Origin: Tubiluchus corallicola
Lineage: Eukaryota; Priapulida; Priapulimorpha; Priapulimorphida; Tubiluchidae
DNA: 64,000 nt
Direction: 5' to 3'
NCBI GenBank assembly: GCA_030141605.1
Contig: JAQGDQ010000334.1
Location: forward strand, 126,001-190,000
This document shows, in pieces, positions 39,455 to 51,400 of this stretch. The position numbers and the translations under genes are program-made. Every line of letters starts with the position of its first letter. Position 1 is the first letter of the stretch. A model generated the notes under the pieces. It saw only the letters and a program-made list of their open reading frames with translations, ran no database searches and was not told where the DNA came from.

Positions 39455-42400
39455 TTAGCTACATGAGGCCACGTTTGGTAAGCAAGAACATTTTCTAACT
39501 TCAAAATCGCACATGAGTCCTGGAGAACCACAGTCGCTGTTGTCTATGCAGAAGTCACCATAAGATGATGCTGTAAAATATTATTGCATTATCATATACC
39601 TGCCTACATTGCAGATATAGCCTATGATCACTTTATGAGGGGAAAATGCAATCTCTTCCTATTCTATAATTCCATTCATTTTGAAAACTTTTATTCCGAA
39701 AGGAAGCCTAGTTAAGATCGACAAAAAACTTGGTATTTCAAACAATTTCCCGATGACAGCCATAAAAGTCATAACAATAATAATAATGTGAAGAAAAACA
39801 AACAAAAACAAAAAATTGTTGTGAATAAAGTTGTACTGGTCTCTGCATTTGTAAAAGTTTGTAATTAGAAAAATAATCAAATCGCTGCACACTATAGGTA
39901 GTAGAGAAAACAAAAAGCTTATTACCAGAGCAACAGTAAATTTTTTGCAAATCTTGCTCTTTAAATGCGCTAAAGAAAGCTAAACTGTAATTAGGAAATG
40001 GTCATTAATTAATGAAACATCAATTAATTAAAACCCCCACTTTAAAAAACAAGGAAATAACCCAACGTTTCAAATTACCAATGTATAGTTTATCTTCAGG
40101 TGAAGAGAAAGGGAAAATATCACATAAAATAACTTGATACTATTTTTTATGGAAAGTTTCATACATTAAACTACTACCATCTTATGCATAACCTTTATCG
40201 ATATCATAACAATCACACAGGAAAAACACAGGCATAAAATCACGGCCACAATCACAGAATGAGATACAGCAGAAACTGTGGTGTGCTTTTCCATGTGAAT
40301 GTATTCTTTTTTAATGTGTTACCTTTATGTCTTGATAATAAAGAAAATTCCTAAAAAAATATTAGTTATTTTATGTAATTTTTCGCCGTTTTTCTTTACC
40401 TGGAGATAAACAATAGAGCCAGAGGCGTAGCAAGTGCATGTGCCGCCCGGGTGCAAAAAACCTTATGAAGCCCTATCTTTTTAATGTTTTGCTCATTTGT
40501 TTCCTGGATAAAGCCACAAATTGTGCGCGTTTTTTGCGTCTAAGAACCCGACTTTCCATTTTAGACATGATGGGATAAAAATAAACGAATCTTTTTGAGT
40601 TTGATTTGCGGTACTGCAGCAGAATAACTCTTTCGCGTGCATAAGTTGCTCATAACACAAACATTCAGTTCAAGCATTAAAACCCCCAAAGATTATGAAA
40701 AATACAGAACTCTACAAATTTTCACAATAATATAATCAGCATTTAGAGAGACACCACTGTTTCTCCCAAAATTATTGATCTGCCAGCCACACAACACCTT
40801 GCACACGCCTTTAAGTAACAACATTAACCTTTTTTTCTAGGCTGTAGTAATTAAGTCAGCTACGACGATCTCTGACTAGGCAATTTTGTTACCCTCTGTC
40901 GCACCCACCTCGCTACGCCTCTGAACAGCGGTAATTTACACGTCATGTTTTCCCCTGTCTTTTAATTATGGTATTTTTTTAATTAATTGACATGTTGTAT
41001 TTTTGTCATTAAAAATTAAATTTGCGTTATGATCGAAGTGCAGTCAGACTTGTATGCACGACAGCTAAACACTTATGTAGAAATTTAGAAATTTAAAATA
41101 TTTAGAAATATCTAGAAATTATTATTATATATTTAGAAATATCTGGTAGTCTATACAAGCGCCATATTATATCTCTGTATCTCTATTTAATGGTACTAAA
41201 GCGGCAGTAAAGCCTCGTTTTTACTTACCAATTTCACAAATTTTGCTCTCAGTGCATTTGAAAGAGCGTGCGCCTGGTCTGCTACACTCAAAGTCTGATT
41301 CACACGGGTCACCATTCCGAGCCACTGAAAGATTAAACATCAATCATGAAACTTCGACAATTAAACTTTGCGAATGTGTAGTTGAAACGTCTCGGCGACT
41401 GAGATCTAAGCCATAGAATGTGATAGATAAAGACTTACGTATACAATGTGTATAATAAATTATTTTAGTAATATATATAATGTTCAATTACATTTAGTTA
41501 CGTCATGTTGGGTAGCTTGTCTGTTAGTGTTTAAGTATAGTAACTGGCTGCATGTTGGCGACGATTGAAGGATAAAACTTCTCTATTTTTAATAAATTGC
41601 CGCTAGGTGAAACTAGTGGCTCACTTTGTGTGACTTAGATCCAGTGATCAGCTAACCCCGACTGTGGATCGAATCAGACCTTGCGGATCGGATGGAATTG
41701 CGGATCTACTATTGAAGATAACAAATGCGGACCCCATGCAGATCAAAAACTAGCGGATGGGATCTTTCCGACTTTTAATTTTCATTAATGTTAATCCGCG
41801 ATAGATAACAACGTGCGCATTGCGGGAAGAAAATGACAAACTGACACTCATCACAGGCTACCAGTTCAATAACAATGAAATAAAACATAATTAGCTTCAT
41901 TAACCATTAAACGAACGTACTGCTGTACTACTAGTAGTAGTAGTGCTAAGCAGTAGTAAAATCTTTTATTTGCTATTAAAAATACTAATGTGAAATTAAT
42001 AACATCAGATAGAGTTATTCTAATATTCCTTCTTACAGTTGCAATTAATTAACGAAGAAGTGAAACTACCCAGGGGGCACACTGCAACAGGGTGCAATTT
42101 CCACCGACAATATTTTTGTTTATTTAACCCAAAGTTAGCAAAAATGCAGCTTAAGTGCGGATTTGAATTAAAACTAGCCATATAAGAAGGTTGTGAATCG
42201 GAAATTGATTAGGACAGATCGCGTATGCTTACCCAGCTTGGATCGTCGTAATTCAGACGCACTGAATTTCAACACTTTGGCTGGAGTGTACGATACCGTG
42301 GGTTGCACAATGATATACCTACATACACCATATCACACTCACAACAATAAGAGTTACTACTACAGCTCAGCTCACAAAGCTGAAAAGATGCGATTGGTTT

Positions 42401-45400
42401 GCTAGTAATTCTTCACTAATTTGCAATTAGTTAAAGAAAGAATTTGTTACAATTAGAGATAAGTAGGCCTAACTAAGTAAGCAAGTAAGTAAGTAAGTAA
42501 GTAAGCAATTTATTGTCATTGTAGCATAATACATACAATAAAATTTATGTGGTTTTACTGCAATAACTTATGGAAGTAGCAAGGAGATTAACACAAATAA
42601 TTCAACCAGTTGTACAGTGACATACAGAATTAATAATGGAGATTTACTGAAATGTACTGTTTATGATGCGAATTGCAACGGGATAGAAAGAATTTAAAAT
42701 TCTTGTGGTTTTAGTATTAATTGAGCGGAATCTACGACCGGATCTACGGAAGGGAGCATTTCAAAGTATTTATCACCTGAATAAAATTCATCTTTCATGA
42801 TAACTTGCGCTCTCTTTGCGACCCTAGTTTCATACAAATATGCCATAGATTGCTGTTCAATTCCTATAATTTTTGAGGCGGATTTAACAATTTGATCAAG
42901 AGCATTGTGATCTCCCTAACTCTCCATCACAGTAGGGAAATGTTAAATGATTTGAGTTGACTTGAAAAGTACAAACGCTCGCGGGCCTTTTTTGTACAAC
43001 AGAGCACATTAGCTTCCCAGTAGAGCTTAGTAGAGATCTGAGGTAATGGCGTAGCGCATAAGGTGTTAATCGCAGTCGATTTATAAATTCGTTTGTAATA
43101 TGCGGGCTATCCAGCAGGTAGACGGACTGATAGAGCTGCCTTTAGTTAAAAAGTTCCTAAACTAATCCACGAGACTTTTTTCTTTCGCCTCCACCTGAGC
43201 GCCATTCTTTGCGACAGGCACACTACACGGCCAGCATTGGATAGAATTGCCTGGAATACCAATAACAGACTAGAAGGATATTTAATTATAAAAGAAACGG
43301 GAGTGAGTGTAAGACTTCTTCACTATTATTGTAGTGCAAAGCCACTGATTATATAACCTATCTAAGAGAGCTTTCGTTCCACAAGAATATAAATTAGGTG
43401 TTACTCAATCGGTAATTCTGCTAGAGTCGCTTATGAACTTAGTAAGCCAAGACATTCAATGCGTGGTAAATACTAAGTGCCCTATAAATGTGTGCTATAG
43501 AAATGTAAAGTGTAAAGGGAATTTTACAAGAAATTAATATTGTATTGAAAGCGTTTAGTGTAAAGGAAATTTTGCAAGAAAATAATAATGTATTGGGATA
43601 CGTATTCTGTGAAATAAAGTCTGTGCAGTTAATAAGCTATGTAATGAGATTTTATTATATTTTATTGTACGTTATATTGCGTGTGCGGTATTTTTAACAT
43701 GTAATAAACTAAAGTAGGTCTAACTAATAATATTAGCCTCCCTAAGTTTAATCATTAAAGCTTTGATAGGATTAGTAATTTACAAAACTATGAGATGACT
43801 TTCATCATTTACCATCTCTTTCCAAAATTGTTCCTCCAAATGCATTTTCCATATGAGGCCATCCACATATAATGATAACAATCGACGATTTCGAGGACCT
43901 ACCTACCTTGCGTTTTCGTATGTCCTACTACGTGCATACGCCTTATATTGATATCGATGCCGATGTAGCTTTTTGTACATTTTATTCTTCCTCCTCCCAA
44001 GCACAGGCAACAACATCACTTTTGTTAATTAACGGGAAACCATCAGCGGATTCTACTCGCATCGGGTGTGGAGTCGGTGGCGATCATCACAAATTTATCA
44101 CAAACAAACACAGTGAACCGAGATTTCATGAAATAACTGCCAAAAGTCTGCTTCTGGCATGTACGTGAGAAAAAACGTAAACTCAGATAACGATATCATG
44201 ACTAAATCACCTACCTATCTTACGTTATAGAGGCGTTATCACGTCTCCAGGCACCTAACCTAAACTTTATATCGTTATATGTGGATGGCCCCTACTAGTC
44301 CTTAATCGCAAACCTAATACATCTTAATTGTCATTAAAACATATTGCATGAGTCAGTTCAATTTCTCCCTACAACAATATCCGAAATGTATGCTTTCTAA
44401 AAGACGCAGTATGTTATTCATTGACCCATTTTCAATAGAGGAATCGGGCAACGTCAATCAAACAGCAAAAGATCACCACACGTTGACCAGTCAGGCGCTT
44501 TAACCCTTTCATACCCGTTGTATCCCGTGGGATACGAGAATATTTTCTGCCTTTAAAATTAATAAAATTTTAAAACTGACAGTTATTTGATCTGTTAACA
44601 GTTATTTTGATTTAAGCCAATAACAAAAGACTAAAAATGGTGATAAAATGGCAAACTAGAAAATCTACATAGCATAAAAAACTGCTCAAGGTACAGTACT
44701 TTAGAGACAACTTTGTACAGATCATAACTAAATGTCTTAAATACTTTAAAAAAATATCAGCAGTTGCAAAATAAAGCCCGTGGGATACAGGCTATATTTA
44801 GCACGAGGGCAGAGGTAGAAAAAAATTATTATTATGTGTAAACAAGATGGACATACTGAACAAAAGTACCAAGCCAAATTTTTTTTTCTTATTAAAAAAA
44901 TAATTTGGGACTGAAAGGGTTAACTGGCTAGCTAATCCACTGCCTTAAAAATGATATACACGTGTACGCCGTTACCACACCGTAAGCAATGTGGGAATAT
45001 CAAATCTCGTAACATTTTCTGTACAAAATATGAGCGGTGGTTGAAATATCAGCCTGTGACAGATTAGTAGATCTATAAATTTGAGGAAGAGAATGTTCCT
45101 TCTCAAATTTACCTACTCGATAAACTCAATTTTGTAACACACGCCTAAATTAGATAATAAATTAGTTTTTTAAATCATTTCTCAAGTAACAAAAATAGGT
45201 GGAGAAATTTTAAATCACGTACCAGCCATACAGTAACCGTTGTACTCCATGTAACCGTGTTCACAAGTACATTTCCTCATACCATTAACAGCTTTACATA
45301 AACCATTATCTGGACATTGTTCATTTAGTATGCAAGCGTCACCTGGTGGTTTTACTGAAATCACAAAAATTATTATGACGATGATGGTGAATTAGTCAAG

Positions 45401-48400
45401 TGACTGATTTTTAGATGTCTAGCGGTTAGTTTGATAAATGTCGAGAAACAATTCCCATGTTGCCCCATACAAATATCATACTTAAAAATCACTTTTTGGG
45501 TCATTACTGAATCCTGCTACTTTTTCACCATTTTATGTTGAACCAAACTTCACACACCGTTGGTCTATTACATCTTTACAATCGCTTTCATTTAAAAATA
45601 AATTAAAAGTGGAAAAAGAATATCTCTTTTAGGGCTTCTAAAGCACTGTCCAACAGCAACTGTTAAACGGTAGAGAACCGTTCTCGTTAAACCAAGAAGT
45701 GGTACATGATTAGAATTATTAATAAATATATTTGTGTGATACGTAGTACATTATAAAATTATAAAACACGCACAACATTTATTACTAAGCAGATTGCGTG
45801 AGAACAGGATGGTCACAATGACAGGGAGGTAATGGCTGAAGAATTATATATGACCTCGATTTTGATGAAAGCATAGGGGCTAGATAGTGGTGCTTACACG
45901 TAATAGCGTACCTACTAAAAAATTATTGTCTTCTTCGTCTATACAATAATCACGTAATTCGTCTACAATGATCATGTCGGGATCATCAGTCACTATAGAC
46001 GATAGTGACAAAAGGCGTCTCAGGAGTCGTTTTAAGATCGAGTCAACTATAGCTTTAGATACAGTCATGGATAAACTTAATGAATTATTGAACTTAATAT
46101 GGCTGCTATGCAAGTATTTGGCACAGATTTCTGCTAGAGTTAGATGCTTTTAAAGTCAGATATAACACGAAAATCCAAAATGCGCAAGCTGGCTGGGAAA
46201 TTATAAAATTATACTAGCTGGCAGAAGAGCTAATAAAAAATGCCCTGGGGTGTTGTTGACATAAGCAGATTTTTTAGTCCGTTGATGTATATAAATAATT
46301 ACAGGCCTAACTAAGTACATACAGTTTCCTCAATTATTCGTGCACAGCTCAATGCCTCTGTAGAAAGAAAACCGGCATAAGTCTGCAAGTTTAGATGGGG
46401 AAATTAACATAAATATTGCTGGCCTAATAGTCCAATTGCACAGTGAGATTTTGTAATTTTCACAACGTTTGCAATCCTAGATAAAATCCATATTATTTGT
46501 CAAATTAAACCCATGATTTTAAGCCCCGAGGCAAGTTGAACTAATTTTGGGTCAATCGTCAATGAAACGCTGGGACACACTGGGACAGGTTTGGGACACA
46601 TTTTCACTTGGTACTAGTGCGTGACAGGGGCCGTTGTCCCACATACATGAAGGCCTATATTACTGGTCATGTCTGTAGTCAGTTTTCCAACTCAAGGTTT
46701 GAGTAGGGCCTATGCAGGTTTTGCCAACAGTTGGGAGGTCTGTTACTTTCACAATTTTTTACATAGATGTGCAAAACAGAAAACTAAATGTTTTAATAAA
46801 CTCACTTAAAAAATTGAAACAAGAAACTCTGAAATATGCTAACCTAAATGTAGTCTGGCATTTAAGCAGTATTTGTGGCTTGCATAAAGATGTGCGATGT
46901 TGCTTTACTAGTCTTCAGTCAAGTTTTTAACTAGATTTTCAAATCGCTGCTTAGTTTTAATTAGGCGAATATTATTCTTCTAACTAATATTGCCGACAAT
47001 TATCATTATTAGTTCGCAAGTTACATCATTAGTAATATTTATTTATAAATTATAACATTACTTTTATATTACTGTAGGTTAAGATTAGAGCCCTTTTGAT
47101 CAATAGTAAGGTTACTTCATATAGATGCGTTTTATCTGTATCTCAGGTTTTATTAATTTTTCATTAATGAGATTATCATCGTAAATATCAGAAGTTAGTA
47201 AACCGTTGCGGTTTAGCCTAGTCCACAGCAACTATTAATGTTATAATTAATGAGTTAAAAAGGAAACGCTAAAAATTTGTGAACCAATCGGGACAGTTTC
47301 GGGTTCAAACTGTTTTCTTTCTTTAACTTATTAGCCGCAAGGTTAATAGTGAAATAAACTGCAATAGTTAATTAACATATTAGACTATTCATAGACATAA
47401 TCAAATAAGTGATTATTGTTAAGTGTCATTTAGTTTGAATAGTTGATACCTGAAGTTACTTTCTGTTTAATTCTTTTATATAATTGCGCCAAACATGACC
47501 AGTGGCCATTCAGGGTAAGACGTTCCAAACGGGGCCCTTGGCCACTCATGGTAAGAGGTTCCGAGCCGGGCCAGCAGTGGCCACTCAGGGTATGAGTTAC
47601 AGCATACTCAGGGTGAGAGGTTACAGCCCACTCAGGGTATGAGTTACAGCATACTCAGGGTGAGAGGTTACAGCCCACTCAGGGTATGAGTTACAGCATA
47701 CTCAGGGTGAGAGGTTACAGCCCACTCAGGGTAAGCAGTTACAGCAGAAAGGAAAAAATACGAAAATACGAATACGTCAGAAAAATAGAATCCTTGTAAC
47801 TTATAAGTAATTTGCTAAGTTATATTGAGGTATATGTATTAAAACTCTTCCTGAAGCGGGTTAGGTTGTAATTAACAGCACAATTTTCTGGTAAGAATCC
47901 CACAGATAAGAAACCCGCGAGGAAAACTGGACTAAAAACAACTGAGCTTGTTGAATTCGCGGCTGCACAGGTCTGTCATAGAGCTGCATATGCAACCAAA
48001 GTGGTACATTAAAGCCCCTGGTCATTTTGTAGAGCTGATAAGTTAGTAGATGGCAGGCTGTAAAGAATGCTGGTAATGGTATTACGGATAACACGGAGAC
48101 ATCTACCGACAAGAAAGAGGAAGCATGTGTCACTTTAAATTCTCACCGTATAATTTATTCTTCACTTCATCAACGTGAATACAGTGGTTTGGTATGGCAA
48201 TGTGAGGAGGTGTACCTTGACTATTCTCATTTAAACTGTGAAAAGATAAACAGTACATATTAGAGTTACAAAACAGTCGGTTTGGTAATCCTAGCCGTTC
48301 ATTTGAACATTATTGTCAGTGACATTTCCACGAGAAGCAAGTTTAACACAACGAATGCTCGGCGGAGATTAAAATGCAATATTCACTGTAATCTCACTTG

Positions 48401-51400
48401 TTATTAACGGATTACGAATTTTTACTTATCTAGAGTAGCTTATTTTCCTATTCAATAAAATGCCAGACAGCTCGGTATATAACCACCGAGAAATACATGA
48501 AACACATAAATGCATTAAAGCAGTACTAAATTAGAAAGCCTGAAATTTTCCGCTCTGCGGGGACTCGATCCCAAGACCTTCTGCTTTCTGGGAAGCTTAC
48601 TAATAATTTCACCAGAAATTTCCACCATGACTTCTAACCAACTCACACTAGTAACTAAGCTTCCAAAGATCTATCAGAGAGGACTCACAGTTTACACTAT
48701 ATTAAGGCATAGTACATGATCAATCATATAAAGGCATTAAAACAATACTGGATTAAAAAGTTCAAAAAAATATTGCACTGTCAATGGGACTAACCTAAGA
48801 ACAAAGCTTTAATTCTCAAAGGTTTTTCCAAACTTGTCACTTTCTTGGTTAACAGCTGTTACATACTTACAGTTTAGCAATGGGTCGAATCATCTCTTCT
48901 CTCTCTTCTATGGGTATAGAACAAGATATGGGATAATTTTCAATTTCTATCAGTCCATTTGGCTTCTGCACTTGAACGACAAGTGAATTCTCATATCTTG
49001 ACTCTTGTGACTGTAACAGAAAATAACATGAAAATGTATAAACTTTTGGACAAAAATGTGCTTTACTCAGTTTTCCGTGAATTCTTCAGTTTCTCGATAA
49101 TTATCAGTGAAAAATAGGAAATACCCAACAGCCGGGACTTTTCAGCCTGCATGAGACCCTGACCAAGGAGACTCATTTTGTTGCAGTACGGTAGGACTTA
49201 ATTTTAAGGCCCCGTACACGCGTGAGTGCTGCTGAAATTTCGCCAAGCAGCCACGAAAAAACACATTTTGCATTTTCTGGACTGCAAAATCCAACATTTT
49301 TTTTATATTTTTACACTTTCTTGGGAAACTTTGTAATAACTGAAACAGATGATTAGTGTGAAGCTGTGAGAAAAACAACAAGCACTTTTCATGCATTGGG
49401 CACCAGGGTAACAGAGTTCAGGCTAACTTGGTTTCCTATGCCACGAGCCAATGCACTGGTTGCATCTCTTTCGTACATAGGCTCTAGGCAGGGCTGTAGT
49501 CATAGGCGTACGAGGCAGGGGCGCTGGGGCGGGGGGGGGCTGCAGCCTGCAAGATTAGAGCAAATATTTTTTCGGACAATTACCAAATTTTTCGGGGCAG
49601 ACCAAATGATGAAAAAAAATTCATAAAAGGAAATCTCGAAATTTCTCCTTGTAGCCAAACGAAGTGCCCGAAATCCGGGCATTTTTATAATCGGGTGGGG
49701 TAAGGCAATTTTCGACTAGAAGATTACCTTGAATTTTTCGGACAAAAAGTGGCTCAGCCGTCCTAGGAAAAATCGGCCCGTACGACTATGTATAGTGATA
49801 AACATATAATTGTGGCAACTGTGACGCAGAAAAAGCCTCTTAATACATGTACCAGCGTTCTACAACAAAGAGGTGGTACAAATGCGTAACGAGGTGGGGT
49901 AACTAAAATAAAATAAATAATAAGTTTTATTAAAAAGTCACACCATAGCAGCAAAACTGAACACAAGGTGTGAATACAACAAAAAAAGAAAAAGAGTCAA
50001 AAGACTCATAAGAGACATCAGTACAAGATAAAAATGGGAAGAAATGACAGCGTAAAGTCAGTAAAACAGTTAAAACCAATTGTGGCAGTAAATCTTTTAC
50101 TATAAATTAGAAAGAAGTAAGAAGTTCCTAATTACTATTTATGGTTCTCATTACAACAGGCATTGCTGAACGTTTTAAACGTTCTGTTCGAATTTTAAAC
50201 ATGACTAATTCATTAGAATTTGAGTAGTACGATTGCTTACACTAAGATGTGAAACGGAAAGCAAGTGCCTGTGATACTGTATAATGTTGAAAGCAAAATT
50301 ACAAGTTAATTTTTGTCTACGATTTTCCAGATTAATCAGGTTAAACTTATGTAAAGCATCATCATGTTATCCATCATCGAGTAACTCTGTTACCATGGGG
50401 TTACTCCTCAAATACTACACTGAGCCACTAGGGACATGTTTTCAGTAGGGCCTATTTTGATGATAAAATGCAAAATAAGCAAAATTATCCACACCGCCAG
50501 TTCTGTAATGCCATTCAGCAAATTCAAAATTGTTTTGACTTTCCTTCATTATTATCAATGTTATTTCGACAAATTCAAAATAAAAATTATTTTAAAACTG
50601 TATCACAATCTGTATTAACGCGCTTTTTCAGCCTTTTCAGTTTTGCATTTGGCAGACAAACTGTTACTTTAATTGTATTTAAAATGACCGTTGTCTACAG
50701 GTTTTGTCGATGATTGTATCAAAATTCAAGACAAATTCAGAATTTATGAAAGAACATTCCGCTGGGCATTCACTTCAAATCAGAATCCTACGTTTACAGG
50801 ATATTACATTCTGCGTGGTAACAGTTTCATTTATTTTACATTAATAACGTAAGCCTTTGGCTGCTTTTTATTTTAGAGGACGCTAAATTACACAATTAAT
50901 CACAAATGGCATTTTATAACATTGAACAATGAATATAGACGGATGACTTACACTGACTAGTTCTTTAGTGTTGCAGCCATACATTGCGATGGAGAAAAAT
51001 CCTCTGTCCAAGTTACGACCCTCAAAGAAGCAGTTGTCGTTCTGATTTTGAGGGCCAACAGTTGTAATCTTAACTCTTGTTTTGTATTGATAAGTAAACA
51101 CCATCTTTACTTCCATTGATCGGCACATTGTATTGCAAGTTACTTCTAGTTCTGTAACAGTTGAAATAAAGATAAACCAAAGCCACTTCTGTACTCAAGG
51201 CTGGATTATGACCTTTCGGGGCCCCTAGGCAAACAAAATTATGGGCCCCTCAGACGAAGGCACCCTCTAGTTTGCTCGCATTCGTCTCGAATATTTTTTA
51301 CTTGTGGTATATTTTAGCAACATTTGCATAGCTGGGGCCGCATATCTCAAATAAAGGGGCTCAAACCGGGGCTCAAAAGTGGATTTTCAGACTTCCCGGC

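Noticed and set aside
41670-41790. Clustered GCGGATC words
   Set aside because: Spacing is irregular and no larger unit repeats.
47590-47730. CRISPR-like alternation of repeats
   Set aside because: There are no unique spacers; it is a eukaryotic minisatellite with two half-units.
48541-48620. Functional tRNA gene on the minus strand
   Set aside because: The B box is perfect but the acceptor and D stems do not form; a SINE fits better.
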